64,000 nucleotides of DNA, from NCBI GenBank assembly GCA_017428725.1, contig JAFRQH010000031.1, positions 1-64,000 of the forward strand, written 5' to 3'. Below the pieces are notes generated by a model, which saw only the letters and a program-made list of their open reading frames with translations, did not search any database and had not been told where the DNA came from. Of this stretch, positions 9,801 through 18,425 are shown piece after piece; the stretch's first letter is position 1; the number at the start of each line of letters is the position of its first letter. Source of the DNA: Bacteroidales bacterium (lineage in GTDB: Bacteria; Bacteroidota; Bacteroidia; Bacteroidales; UBA932). Both the position numbers and the translations under genes were made by a program.

Positions 9801-10428
9801 GGAAGATCTCGGCAAACTTCGGGGTCCAGTCTGCCCCGTACACCTCATAGGAGTCGTTGAAGAAGGTGTGCGGCCACTTGGCGCCGCTCTGGGCGAAAGC
9901 CTTGTCGAAGCGGTCCAGGTAGACCTTGAGGGCCTGGGGATTGTAGTGGTCCATCACGAAGCCCTCGCCGCCCGGGGCGGCGCGCTTGACCATCTGCCGG
10001 GTCTGGACGGACTTGACGCCCTCAGGGGTGACCTCCATCTTCTGGGCGGCCAGCTCCGGGGTGATCTGTGGCCCGCCGAAAGGCCAGCCGGTACCGTTGT
10101 TGAGGTCGCACTCGAGACCGAGCCGGGCGGATTCGGCCACGAGCCACTTGTACATCTCCATCCACTTGGGGGAGAGGTAGTCGATGTCGTTGGCTTCGTT
10201 GCCCTGCACGCCGTAGATCGGGGTGACTTCATAGCCGCCGATGCCGGCCTTGGCGAATTCCTCGAGGTTGTAGGTCAGGCCCTCCCTGTCCACGGCGCTG
10301 CCGAGCCACCACCAGCGGACGAACGGTTTGTTCTCGTTGGTGGGGGTGTACCAGTCCGTGCCCTGGGCGAAGGCCGTCGAGGTGGCGAGCAGCCCGAGGG
10401 CTGCACTGAGTAGGATGTTGGATCTCAT
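6826..10428 (-). CDS. GH106 alpha-L-rhamnosidase fused to GH105 unsaturated rhamnogalacturonyl hydrolase
   Basis: A 1200-residue exported protein (signal 1-21, cut near AFAQ). Residues about 22-850 are GH106-like: PFVRWWWLGSAVDREGL and LECDLNNGTGWPFGGPQI near the N-terminus, ending in a galactose-binding-like beta-sandwich (VVINGEPVGTVWCVPFRI). Residues 854-1200 form an (alpha/alpha)6 GH105/GH88-type domain: NIWTRGVYYEGLMAL, DWTWIDAIQMGMP (Asp982 is the likely catalytic acid), YWGRGNGWVIAAF and a FGTGCYLLAASE ending. Known activities: GH105 removes the 4,5-unsaturated galacturonic acid left by RG lyases, and GH106 cleaves terminal alpha-L-rhamnose. Fusing them puts consecutive steps on one chain, probably in the periplasm. 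It lies 3 bases downstream of the PL11-CE12-CE12 gene and is one open frame with no frameshift. Confidence 0.88.
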   Translation of the reverse strand: MRSNILLSAALGLLATSTAFAQGTDWYTPTNENKPFVRWWWLGSAVDREGLTYNLEEFAKAGIGGYEVTPIYGVQGNEANDIDYLSPKWMEMYKWLVAESARLGLECDLNNGTGWPFGGPQITPELAAQKMEVTPEGVKSVQTRQMVKRAAPGGEGFVMDHYNPQALKVYLDRFDKAFAQSGAKWPHTFFNDSYEVYGADWTPKFAEIFRERYGYDITPYLQQIPAPVRATPGQRPQEPAPMTAAKLTDYDRAIADYRECLGTLLVENFIDPWIAWCHGHGSLVRNQSHGSPANLLDVYAAVDIPECETFGRSEFDIPGLRQDPIRRPNDGDPAVLKLASSAAHVAGKKYTSSETLTWMTEHFRTSLSQCKPEIDQMFASGVNHVYFHGAPYSPKGAAFPGWMFYASINMSPTGGMWKDAPALFKYIERCQAFLTAGTPDSDFYLYFPVYDLWSSRTQTAYMMFDIHSMGRTMPDVKAAMNGIVAAGFDADYISDKQLRERQIDKPVIVPATQVMPVETVQRLAELKKQGVPVYIIGNLPKDVPGLHDLAARRKEFKKAVKGLGKPTTIEKVFAAYKPETFKSELGGQMIRRRNEAGGWNYFAAMLKDGAVDGWVKLATPAAAAMLYDAVSGTSGRAQVRTAADGCAEIRLQLLPGESILIKTFPKEIDAPDWKYAAACGEPVAIDRAWNISFPESDPEIKGNFFTDKPQDWTKLRVDAAKVNFGTALYSSAIDLLHPEEADEWILDLGDVRESARVVINGEPVGTVWCVPFRIPVGKYLKPGINLLEVYVTNLQANRIADFDRRGVNWRIFKDANVNTLGARTFEKWETDPSGLCSEVNLIPVHYDVPSSASVIAQARRVNDYFMNKYPDPLRVVPFPSRRKVYEGNIWTRGVYYEGLMALHAVDPQQRYLDYTMDWGDKFDWNMRNGQTLTRNADNYCCSQAYIDMYRIYGEEKMIANVTKCMENILASPEAVADWTWIDAIQMGMPVLIKYGVTMDKPEYFEKAWQMYNWSRERFLNKEEGLWWRDKDFCPPYKTPGGKDCYWGRGNGWVIAAFVRVLSELPANDPHRAVYEQDFLDFCKAIIKYQRADGTWNPSIADPDDFGGPEATGTSLFLYGLAWGLNTGRLDAETYLPVVARGWNGLNRVCIHPNGFIGYSQGSGKEPKEAQPVTYDRIPDFEDFGTGCYLLAASEVCKLNK

Positions 10429-10431
10429 ATC

Positions 10432-13400
10432 TTATTTCAAATATTTGGCAAGCGGGTGCCCGGCCTTCCTGAGCCCTTCGGCGAAGGACTTGGCATTGCG
10501 CTCGGCGCCGAGCCGGGAGGTGTGGGTATGGTCGTTCTTGTAATAGGCCTTGGTGGCGTCCGGGCCGATGGTGTCGAAGAAGTCGGCGGAGATGTTGTGC
10601 ATGTCGACGTAATCCACGCCGGTCTGCTTGACCACGCTGCGCAGCCAGATGCCGTAGAAATCGTCGCGGCGCTCGATCTTGCCGTCGGGCCATATGTTGC
10701 GCGGGGTCACGCTGACCAGGATCGGCGTGCCGCCCTTCTCGCGCACCTCGTCGATGAACTTGCGCAGGTACCATCCATAAGTGTGGATGACCATGTACTT
10801 GCGGATGTTGGGCATGAAGATGTTCTCCGTCTCGTCGCCGTTGCCCGGGAGCTCGGAGCGGAACGGGGAGCGGCCCAGGGGTCCGAAGTCATTGTGGCCG
10901 AACTGGATGACTACGTAGTCACCCGGCTGGATGCTGTTGTAGACGCGGTCCCACAGGCCTTCGTCAAGGAAGGTGCGGGCGCTGCGGCCGGCGCGGCCGG
11001 CGTTGACGAGCGTGATGCGGGACGCATCGAAGACCGTCTCCAGCACGCTGCCCCAGCCCCACATCCCGTCGGGGGCGGAGTCGGAGTTCTTGATCGTGCT
11101 GTCGCCCGTCACGATGAGCGCGGGCTTGCCCGGCTCACGGGCGATGTCAAGCGTCGGCAGGTCGAGGGGCTTCAGATACTGCTTGAGGTCGCTCTTCGGC
11201 AGCGCGGCGATGCCCTGGGCCATGCAGTAGGCGTTGTGGGCGGCGCCAAAGGCGCTGGAGTGGATGTTGTCGTTGTAGAACATATAGTTGACCTTGTCCT
11301 TGCTCCAGCGCTCGAAATCCCGGGCGGAGATCTCCTCCAGCTCGATCACGGGGACGCCCTTCTCGGCGGCCACCTCGCGGATCCAGGGGTTGTAGGAGTC
11401 GTTCTTGCGGCGGACCTTGCCGTCGTCCCACTGGTTGCGCGGAGTCAGCGTGGAGAGCAGGGGCGTGGCGCCCTTGGCGCGGACCTCGTCGATGTAGCGG
11501 CGCAGGTACTCACCGTAGCTCAGCACGGTCTCGACCCGGCCGTCGCGCAGGGTCACCTGCACGGTCTCCTTGCCCGTGCCGGGGATCGAGGAGCGCCCGA
11601 ACGGGGTGTCGTAGGGGCCGCTGTCGTTGTGGCCGATCTGGATGATCACGTAGTCGCCCTTCTCCACGCCCTTGACCACGTCGGGCCACCAGTCGCGGTA
11701 GAAGGTGCGGCAGGAGAGCCCGCCGAGGGCGTGGTTCTCCACGGTGATCCTGTCGGCGTCGAACCAGTCCTGGGCATAGTAGCCCCAGCCCCACTGGCCG
11801 TTGTCGCCGTTGCCGCGGGTGCCGGTGCGCGTCGTCGAATCACCGACGAGGAAGAGGACCGGGTTGGAGCCCTTGCGGGAGCTGCCCGCCACGGGCCGCG
11901 CCGTCTTGGCGAGGTCCAGCGAGTCGGGCGTATTGTCGCGGTAGCTGTTGTCCTGCTGCATCGCCTGCGGGGGCCGCTGGCCCTGCGGCGGACGCTGCCC
12001 CTGCTGCATCTGCTGCATGCGCTGCATGAACTGCTGTCGCTGCTCGGGGGTCATCTGTTGCATGAACTGCTGCATCTGCTCAGGCGTAAACTGTCCCTGC
12101 GGCGGCATCTGTCCCTGCGGGGGACGCTGCCCCTGCGGCGGCGCGTTCATCGGGATCTGGTCGCCCTTGGGCGGCTGCTGCGGCTGCTGGCCCGGGCGCG
12201 GGCGCTCCGGCGTGCCGTTGGGGTTGCCGGCAGGGCCCTGCGGGATGGTCTGCATCCGCTGGCGGCCGATGATCACGGAGTCGAGCAGGACGTCCGTGAG
12301 GAGGTGCTTGGGCTCGGTGACCTTGATGCCCTTGACGGTGGTGCCGCGGAACTTGCCGTTGAGCTCCTCGCCGAAGTAGAATCCGGCCTCGGGCGGCTGG
12401 TTGTAGCAGACGTTCTCCGTGGCGATGCTCGTCCGGTAGACGGGATCCTCCAGGAAGGTGTGGAAGCGGTACTTCGTGGGAATCGTGGACACGTAGAGCC
12501 GGAGCTCCTTGTTGTCCGCGGAGCGGAGCAGCACCTCCTCGCGCCAGTCGCCGTACAGGTCGCCGGAGATGGCGGGATTGGACTTGCTGCCGTTGTTGGT
12601 TTGGGTCCCCTCGAACTCCCGGAGGACTTCGACCTCCTTGGTGAGCGGGTTCAGTTTCTGGACGTGGGTGCGGTCCAGCAGCTCGCGGCTGAGGTCACCG
12701 TCCCACCACACGGCGAAGTTGACGGATGCCGGCTGCGGGCCGATTACCTTGCCGGTGTAGTCGCGCATCCCGCCGGAGGCGCTGCTCCACATCTCCCAGC
12801 CGGGATTGGTGGGATCGGCATCGATGGCCATCGAGCGGCCCACGTCGGTGTTGGAGGGGATGCGGTAGATGATCTTGCCGGTGGCGGCGTCCACGAGGGC
12901 GGAGCCCACGCCCCGGTTCTCGTGGCCGATCCAGACCTGCAGCTTCTTGCTGCCGGGGATCATCGCGCCGAGGTGCATCGCGTCACCGTGGCCCAGGCGG
13001 TTGGAATAGAGGCCCGTCCCGTTGTTGTCGATGCAGCAGGAGCCGTAGATGATCTCGTCGCAGCCGTCACCGTCCACGTCGGCGGCGCGCAGGTTATGGT
13101 TGCCCTGGCCGTCCCAGGCCTTGAGGGAGTCGTCGCTGTGCGAATCGAAGAACCATTTCAGCTTGAGGTCCTTGCCGTCCCAGTCCCACGCAGCGAGGGT
13201 AGCCTGGGTATAGTATCCGCGGCACATCACGGCGCTCGGACGGACGCCGTCCAGGTAGGCGACCGTGGCGAGGTAGCGGTCGGAGCGGTTGGCGTTGGTG
13301 TCGCCCCAGGAGCCGTTCTCGCCGCGCCCGGGGACATAGTCCACCGTGGCCATCGCCGCGCCGGTGCGGCCGTTGAAGACGGTCAGGTACTCATTGCCTT

Positions 13401-14175
13401 TCATGATGCGGCCGAGGGTCCGGCTGGTGTGTTCGCGGTAGTCGGCGTCGGGGTCTCCGATCACCTTGCCGGTCCCGTCGACGGTGGCGTCGGAGGTCTT
13501 GCAGACCAGCTCGGCGCAGCCGTCCCCATCCAGGTCGTAGACGATGAACTGCGTGTAGTGGGCGCCCGCGCGGATGTTGCGGCCCAGGTTGATGCGCCAC
13601 AGGCGCTCGCCGCTGAGCTTGAGGCAGTCGATGTAGACCTCGCCCGTGTATCCGTTGTGGGCGTTGTCGTGGGCGTTGGACGGATCCCATTTCAGGAAGA
13701 TCTCGTATTCTCCATCCCCGTCCACGTCGCCGACCGAGCAGTCGTTGGGGGAGTAGACGGCACGCTCACCGTTGGGCATGATGCGCTCCCCGGGGATGTC
13801 GAGCGGGATGGGGATGTAGCCTTCCGGAGCGCCGGCGGGCAGCACGAAACGCCCGGACTTGCCCGCGCCGGAGGCCGGCCGGACTTCGTATGCGGCCGCC
13901 GCGGCGGAGGCGTTGCGGTCTACGAAGAAGGTCACGTCGGCGATGGGTTTGGGATTGACCTTGACCCCGTCGCGGTAGACGTCGAACTTGATGCTTGCGG
14001 GATCCTGGGTCAGGTAACGCCAGGTCACGAACACCTCGGAGGGACTCTGGCGGACGGCGATCACGCCGCGTCCCAGGTCCTCCATCTTCAGCCTGCTGAA
14101 GTCATAGGCAGTCTGGGCGCCTGCGGAGAGCGCGGCCAGACAGAAGAATAGGAAAGCAAGGATTCTAGGTTTCAT
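10432..14175 (-). CDS. Three-module PL11 rhamnogalacturonan lyase with two CE12 acetylesterase domains
   Basis: 1247 residues, signal peptide 1-21. Residues about 22-635 are a PL11 RG lyase: N-terminal beta-sandwich, then a propeller with repeated calcium-binding-type loops (DVDGDGEYEIFLKW, DLDGDGCAELVCKT, DVDGDGCDEIIYG). Residues 639-770 are a low-complexity linker rich in Gln, Pro and Met. Two SGNH hydrolase domains follow: 771-1015 (GDST, GGLS, GHND, DNIH) and 1016-1247 (GDST, GRAGRS, GHND, DHTH), each with a full set of block I, II, III and V residues. CE12 members are rhamnogalacturonan acetylesterases and PL11 cleaves the RG-I backbone by beta-elimination. Deacetylation and cleavage on one chain would suit acetylated RG-I. 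It is secreted; I see no lipobox, so it is periplasmic or released. Confidence 0.9.
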   Translation of the reverse strand: MKPRILAFLFFCLAALSAGAQTAYDFSRLKMEDLGRGVIAVRQSPSEVFVTWRYLTQDPASIKFDVYRDGVKVNPKPIADVTFFVDRNASAAAAAYEVRPASGAGKSGRFVLPAGAPEGYIPIPLDIPGERIMPNGERAVYSPNDCSVGDVDGDGEYEIFLKWDPSNAHDNAHNGYTGEVYIDCLKLSGERLWRINLGRNIRAGAHYTQFIVYDLDGDGCAELVCKTSDATVDGTGKVIGDPDADYREHTSRTLGRIMKGNEYLTVFNGRTGAAMATVDYVPGRGENGSWGDTNANRSDRYLATVAYLDGVRPSAVMCRGYYTQATLAAWDWDGKDLKLKWFFDSHSDDSLKAWDGQGNHNLRAADVDGDGCDEIIYGSCCIDNNGTGLYSNRLGHGDAMHLGAMIPGSKKLQVWIGHENRGVGSALVDAATGKIIYRIPSNTDVGRSMAIDADPTNPGWEMWSSASGGMRDYTGKVIGPQPASVNFAVWWDGDLSRELLDRTHVQKLNPLTKEVEVLREFEGTQTNNGSKSNPAISGDLYGDWREEVLLRSADNKELRLYVSTIPTKYRFHTFLEDPVYRTSIATENVCYNQPPEAGFYFGEELNGKFRGTTVKGIKVTEPKHLLTDVLLDSVIIGRQRMQTIPQGPAGNPNGTPERPRPGQQPQQPPKGDQIPMNAPPQGQRPPQGQMPPQGQFTPEQMQQFMQQMTPEQRQQFMQRMQQMQQGQRPPQGQRPPQAMQQDNSYRDNTPDSLDLAKTARPVAGSSRKGSNPVLFLVGDSTTRTGTRGNGDNGQWGWGYYAQDWFDADRITVENHALGGLSCRTFYRDWWPDVVKGVEKGDYVIIQIGHNDSGPYDTPFGRSSIPGTGKETVQVTLRDGRVETVLSYGEYLRRYIDEVRAKGATPLLSTLTPRNQWDDGKVRRKNDSYNPWIREVAAEKGVPVIELEEISARDFERWSKDKVNYMFYNDNIHSSAFGAAHNAYCMAQGIAALPKSDLKQYLKPLDLPTLDIAREPGKPALIVTGDSTIKNSDSAPDGMWGWGSVLETVFDASRITLVNAGRAGRSARTFLDEGLWDRVYNSIQPGDYVVIQFGHNDFGPLGRSPFRSELPGNGDETENIFMPNIRKYMVIHTYGWYLRKFIDEVREKGGTPILVSVTPRNIWPDGKIERRDDFYGIWLRSVVKQTGVDYVDMHNISADFFDTIGPDATKAYYKNDHTHTSRLGAERNAKSFAEGLRKAGHPLAKYLK
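11952..12261 (-). repeat. Gln/Pro/Met-rich low-complexity linker inside the PL11-CE12-CE12 gene
   Basis: This encodes about residues 639-742. Short units such as PPQGQ(R/M), MQQFMQQM and TPEQ recur, built from repeated CTG/CAG- and CCC-type codons. It separates the lyase from the two esterase domains and is likely flexible, with the Met/Gln part possibly helical. It is in frame and not a sign of gene decay. Confidence 0.8.
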
Positions 14176-14184
14176 ATGTGGTGT

Positions 14185-16995
14185 CTATTGGAAATCGAAC
14201 CAGACTTTGAGCCGGAGACCTTCGTCGCCGGACTTGATGCGGATGTTGCCGGGCTGGCTGTGCGGCCCCTGCTGGGGAATGGGCTTGAAACTCTTGATGG
14301 CCTGGATGTCCAGCAGCAGGGCGATGTCGCCTTCGGGCAGCACCGGGAAGAACTTGGTGAACGAGCCCGGGAATTCGTCCGGGTTGTAGACCTTCACGAA
14401 CAGCCCGTCCGTCTCGCTGTAGAGCGTGAGCGGGGCGGTGTCGGACTCGAAACGGGCCCAGTAGACGTTGCCGTGGTAGCCCTTGAATTCCGGGTACTCC
14501 AGCTGCCCGCGGACGGCCCGGCCGGTGACGGTCTCGTTGTAGTCCTTGTGCCAGAGGTCGATGTTGTGGCCACGCTGGCGGTTCTTCCATACGCGGTACG
14601 GGCCGCGCCCCATCCACTGCATCCCGCGGACATTCTCCTTCGGGTAGTCAAAGGTGAAGCCCAGGTCCAGGATCTCGGTGTCCATGAAGCCGTCGTCGAA
14701 GCCGCCGCGCACCCCGCCGTTGTCACGGTTGAGCAGCACGGCGTCCAGGCCGAGCTTGCCGTCGGGCTTGAGACGCCAGACGATGGAATCCACGGCGCCG
14801 AGGTACTTGGCCACGTAGACGGCATCTTCGCCGTCCTGGCGGGAATACCCTTCGGTGAAGCGGTATTTGATCCCCACGGGGCGCATCTTGCCGAAAGGAG
14901 CGGGTTTGCCGCCCAGGCGGATCTGTCCGAGTTCGCCGGTGTTGGCGTTGAAGTCCACGGAGACCCGGCCGGCGCTGAGGGTGATGGTCGAGTCACGTTG
15001 CGCGGTGCGCGCAGCGGAACCGATGCGGAACGGGCTGTGTGCGGCGAGGTAGTCGCCGGCGTAATGGATCGGCCAGGTCCAGGTACAGACGCTCTTGCCG
15101 TCCTCGCCGAAGGCCTCCAGCTCCAGCAGGTCGCCCTCGAAGAAGCCCGCCGGCAGGTCCATATGCAGGATCCCGGTGGTGTTGGGCGCCAGGTTCGGCA
15201 TCTTGATGGTTCCGCTGGCGGTTATCACAGCAGCGGCGCCTTCGGCGGGGGTGGGGAGCCGCTTGACGCGGTACTGCATCGTGCAGCGGTCCAGGTTGGT
15301 GAAGAGGTATTTGTTGGTGACGTAGAAGTTGCCGTCGAAGGACGGGGTGACCAGCAGCTTGCGGAACTGGATCGGGGCCCAGATCTCGCGGATGGCCCAG
15401 AAACTGCCCTCCTTCTCGCGGTAGGGACCCACCACGCCGTCGTTGCCCTGGTCCATGTTGGTGTCCAGGATGCCGTCCTTGTCGGTGCGGACCACGGCCT
15501 CGTCCACGAAGGCCCAGATGAAGCCGCCGGCGAAGAGCGGATGCTCGGACCAGCTGGCCCAGAAGTCCTCCAGGCCGGCCCCGCCGCCCTGGTCGGAGTT
15601 GGTGTGCATGAACTCCGTGGGCATGAAGACCTTGTAGCCGTTGGTGAAGCGGGCTACGCCCGTCAGGTACGTGGGGTAGTGGTGCGTGTCCAGGTCGTCG
15701 AAATCGGCCCAGGGGTGGATCAGGTGGCGCTTCTGCGGGTCGAACTTGGCGAAGAGCGGGTCGAGGTGCGTATTCCAGCCGCCCTCGTTGCCGTTGTCCC
15801 AGATGATGACGCTTGGGTGGTTGACGTCGCGGCGGACCATCTCCTCCACGAGCTGCGGACCCACCTCGTCGTCATAGCGGCCGTGCCAGCCGGCCAGCTC
15901 GTCGAGGTAGAAGATGCCCAGCGAGTCGCATACATCCAGGAAGTGGTCGTCCGGCGGATAGTGCGAGCGGACCGCGTTCATGTTCATCTGCTTGACCAGC
16001 GCAGCATCGGAGCGGCTGATGGCCGGCGAGGAGCAGCGCCCGCTCTCCGGGTGGAAGACATGCCGGTTGACGCCCTTGAGCACGACCTTGGTCCCGTTGA
16101 CATACAGGCCGTCACGCGGGCGCAGCTCCACGGTGCGGAAGCCCACGCGGGTGTCCACCTCGTGCAGGACCTTGCCGGCGGGCGAGAGGAGCTCGATCTT
16201 GAGGACATAGAGGTTGGGGTGCTCGCACTCCCAGGCCGCGACGCCGTCCCAGCGGAGGCTGTGGTGCGCCCCGGCCGGCAGGGTGCGGCTGGCGAAGGAG
16301 CCGGCCGGGGCGGTCAGCGGCGCCAGGGAATAGCGCACGGACGCGCCGGCGGGCGCATTCTCCAACTCCAGGTCCACGGTCATCGACCCGTCTGCGCGGG
16401 CGTCGATGGCGTGGTGTGCGATGTGCTCGGGCGCCGTGGCCGTCAGGTAGACCGGGCGGTAGATGCCGCCGAAGTTCCACCAGTCGGCGCGGCGCTCGGC
16501 GCTGTTGACCGAGGCGTTGGCGGATTCCTTGTGGACGGTCACTTCCAGTTTGTTGGTGCCGCCGTACTTCAGGAGCTTGGAGACCCCGTACGAGAAGCGG
16601 TAGAAACTGCCCTGGTGGACCGGTCCGGCGGACTGGCCGTTGATGCGCACGTCCGTGTCGGTCATCACGCCCTCGAAGACGATCCGCACGTCGCGGCCCC
16701 GCCAGGAGGCGGGCACCTTGAAGCTGTAGCGGTATTCGCCGAATTCATTGACGGGCCGCACGCCGAAACCGGCCGAGAATCCGTAGGTATACTGGCCGTA
16801 CCCCTGGAGTTCCCATTGCGAGGGGACCTCGATGGTGCTCCATTTTCCGCTGTTCTGCCCGTCGGAGCAGCGGAACTGCCAGGTCCGGGTGTCGTCGGAT
16901 CCCGTGCCTGACAGATAGAGGGTCTGCGTCTGCTGGGCCGCGGCCGACAGGCCGAGCGCGAGCAGCGCGATGAGACAAACGAGACTTCTTCGCAT
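14185..16995 (-). CDS. GH2 family beta-galactosidase-like glycoside hydrolase
   Basis: 936 residues with a signal peptide (cut near SAAAQ). The N-terminal sugar-binding domain has VPSQWELQGYGQYTYGF. The TIM barrel has VKQMNMNAVRSHYPPDD, IIWDNGNEGGWN near residue 400 (the NE glutamate is the expected acid/base) and LPTEF-type MPTEFMHTNSD near 457 (expected nucleophile). A C-terminal beta-galactosidase small-chain-like domain follows, with MQWMGRGPYRVWKNR. This is LacZ-like architecture. In an RG-I locus it most likely removes terminal beta-galactose from galactan or arabinogalactan side chains in the periplasm. The start ATG at 16995 shares one base with the preceding GH28 stop (TAATG). Specificity among GH2 enzymes is not provable from motifs alone. 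Confidence 0.85.
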   Translation of the reverse strand: MRRSLVCLIALLALGLSAAAQQTQTLYLSGTGSDDTRTWQFRCSDGQNSGKWSTIEVPSQWELQGYGQYTYGFSAGFGVRPVNEFGEYRYSFKVPASWRGRDVRIVFEGVMTDTDVRINGQSAGPVHQGSFYRFSYGVSKLLKYGGTNKLEVTVHKESANASVNSAERRADWWNFGGIYRPVYLTATAPEHIAHHAIDARADGSMTVDLELENAPAGASVRYSLAPLTAPAGSFASRTLPAGAHHSLRWDGVAAWECEHPNLYVLKIELLSPAGKVLHEVDTRVGFRTVELRPRDGLYVNGTKVVLKGVNRHVFHPESGRCSSPAISRSDAALVKQMNMNAVRSHYPPDDHFLDVCDSLGIFYLDELAGWHGRYDDEVGPQLVEEMVRRDVNHPSVIIWDNGNEGGWNTHLDPLFAKFDPQKRHLIHPWADFDDLDTHHYPTYLTGVARFTNGYKVFMPTEFMHTNSDQGGGAGLEDFWASWSEHPLFAGGFIWAFVDEAVVRTDKDGILDTNMDQGNDGVVGPYREKEGSFWAIREIWAPIQFRKLLVTPSFDGNFYVTNKYLFTNLDRCTMQYRVKRLPTPAEGAAAVITASGTIKMPNLAPNTTGILHMDLPAGFFEGDLLELEAFGEDGKSVCTWTWPIHYAGDYLAAHSPFRIGSAARTAQRDSTITLSAGRVSVDFNANTGELGQIRLGGKPAPFGKMRPVGIKYRFTEGYSRQDGEDAVYVAKYLGAVDSIVWRLKPDGKLGLDAVLLNRDNGGVRGGFDDGFMDTEILDLGFTFDYPKENVRGMQWMGRGPYRVWKNRQRGHNIDLWHKDYNETVTGRAVRGQLEYPEFKGYHGNVYWARFESDTAPLTLYSETDGLFVKVYNPDEFPGSFTKFFPVLPEGDIALLLDIQAIKSFKPIPQQGPHSQPGNIRIKSGDEGLRLKVWFDFQ

Positions 16996-18422
16996 TATTC
17001 GAGTACCTTGCCGTTGATGGTCGTGTTTTCAAAGCTGACTTTGCCCACCAGGCCGGACTGCAGGACGGGATCGCGCTCCACCCCTTCGAACGTGCAGTTG
17101 CGCAGGGTGATGTCGTTGATCATCGTCTGGTCGTCCAGACCGTCGAAACGTACGCCGTAGGTGGACTTCTTGCAGGTCACGTTCTCCAGCGTGACATCGC
17201 GCACCTCGGGGATGAAACCGCGCTTGGCGATCTCGTTCTGCTCGTACTTGAGGTTGATGCGGAGCACGGCCTCGCGGCACTGGCCCACCTCGACGTTGCG
17301 CACGTGGATCCCCTCGATCACGCCACCGCGGGCGGTGGAGGTCTTGATGCGGATCACGCGGTCCAGGTTGGGGGAGTCCATCTTGCAGTTCTCCACGAAC
17401 AGGTTGCGGTACCCGCCGGAGATCTCCGAGCCGATCACCACACCGCCGTGGCCGTTGGCCATCGTACAGTTGCGCACGATGATGTTCTCGGACGGGATGC
17501 CCCACTTGCGGCCGTCTTCGTTGCGGCCGCTCTTGATGGCGATGCAGTCGTCTCCGGTATTGAAGACGCAGTCCTCGATGAGTACGTTCTTGCAGGACTC
17601 AGGGTCGCAGCCATCGCCGTTGGGGCCGTTGTTGTTGATGGTGACACCCCGGACCGTCAGGTCGTTGCACATCAAGGGATGGATTACCCAGAAAGGAGAA
17701 CGCAGCAGGGTCACGCCCTCGATCAGGGCCGTGGTGCACCGGTTGAACTGGATGGTCTGCGGGCGCAGGCCGTCCACCTCGGTGTATGTGCGCTCGTACA
17801 TCGGCGCGCCGCTCTCGCCCCAGGCGAGCAGGCGCACGCGGGAGCCTTCCATTACCCGCGACTTCGGATCGGTGGGATCGAGCGGCCAGGGACGGCGTTC
17901 CGTGAACCGGCCGCGGCCCCACCAGTTGTCGTTGCCGGCGCAGCCGTCAATCGTGCCTTTGCCCGTAAGGGCGATGTTGGTCTCGCCATAGGCATAGATC
18001 AACGGGTGCGTGTTGTTGCAGTCGATGCCCTCCCAGCGGGACGGCACGGCCGGGAAATACTGCTTGACGTCCGTGCTGAACTTCAGCACGGCGCCGTCCT
18101 CCAGGTGCAGGTTGACGTTGCTCTTGAGCGTGATCGGACCCGTCCAGAAGGTGGCGGACGGGACGATGACCGTGCCGCCGCCCGCCTGGTTCATCGCCAG
18201 GATGGCGTTGTTGATGGCGTCCGTGGCCAGCTGCGTGGAGTCGCCGGGGACGGCGCCGCAGTCTACGATGGAGAGGCTGCGGTCGGGGAAATGGACCTGG
18301 CTCATCGTGGCCAGGATGCGGTCAGCCTGCGCCCAAGGGTCGTCAGCGGCTTTTTTTTGACCGCAAGCCGCTGCGAGGATCGTCGCAGCGGCCAGCAGAA
18401 GGAATCGGGTTAAACCTTTCAT
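16995..18422 (-). CDS. GH28 polygalacturonase/rhamnogalacturonan hydrolase, lipoprotein, canonical active site
   Basis: 475 residues. A lipoprotein signal ends LAAAC (Cys20), so it is probably membrane-anchored. The parallel beta-helix carries the full GH28 signature: NGD at 268-270, DD at 291-292 (TGDDCIAIKSG), GHG at 324-326 (NGHGGVVIGSE) and RIK at 358-360. These are the residues that build the inverting catalytic site. GH28 enzymes hydrolyse alpha-1,4 galacturonic acid linkages in homogalacturonan or RG-I. The RG-I context favours an oligosaccharide- or RG-acting enzyme. It sits 3 bases after the PL22-like gene and overlaps the GH2 start. Of the GH28-like genes in this window this one is the most conventional. 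Confidence 0.9.
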   Translation of the reverse strand: MKGLTRFLLLAAATILAAACGQKKAADDPWAQADRILATMSQVHFPDRSLSIVDCGAVPGDSTQLATDAINNAILAMNQAGGGTVIVPSATFWTGPITLKSNVNLHLEDGAVLKFSTDVKQYFPAVPSRWEGIDCNNTHPLIYAYGETNIALTGKGTIDGCAGNDNWWGRGRFTERRPWPLDPTDPKSRVMEGSRVRLLAWGESGAPMYERTYTEVDGLRPQTIQFNRCTTALIEGVTLLRSPFWVIHPLMCNDLTVRGVTINNNGPNGDGCDPESCKNVLIEDCVFNTGDDCIAIKSGRNEDGRKWGIPSENIIVRNCTMANGHGGVVIGSEISGGYRNLFVENCKMDSPNLDRVIRIKTSTARGGVIEGIHVRNVEVGQCREAVLRINLKYEQNEIAKRGFIPEVRDVTLENVTCKKSTYGVRFDGLDDQTMINDITLRNCTFEGVERDPVLQSGLVGKVSFENTTINGKVLE

Positions 18423-18425
18423 AGG

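Noticed and set aside
11952..12261. Tandem short DNA repeats as a possible CRISPR or satellite
   Set aside because: The repeats are in-frame codons for a Gln/Pro/Met linker, with no spacer structure.
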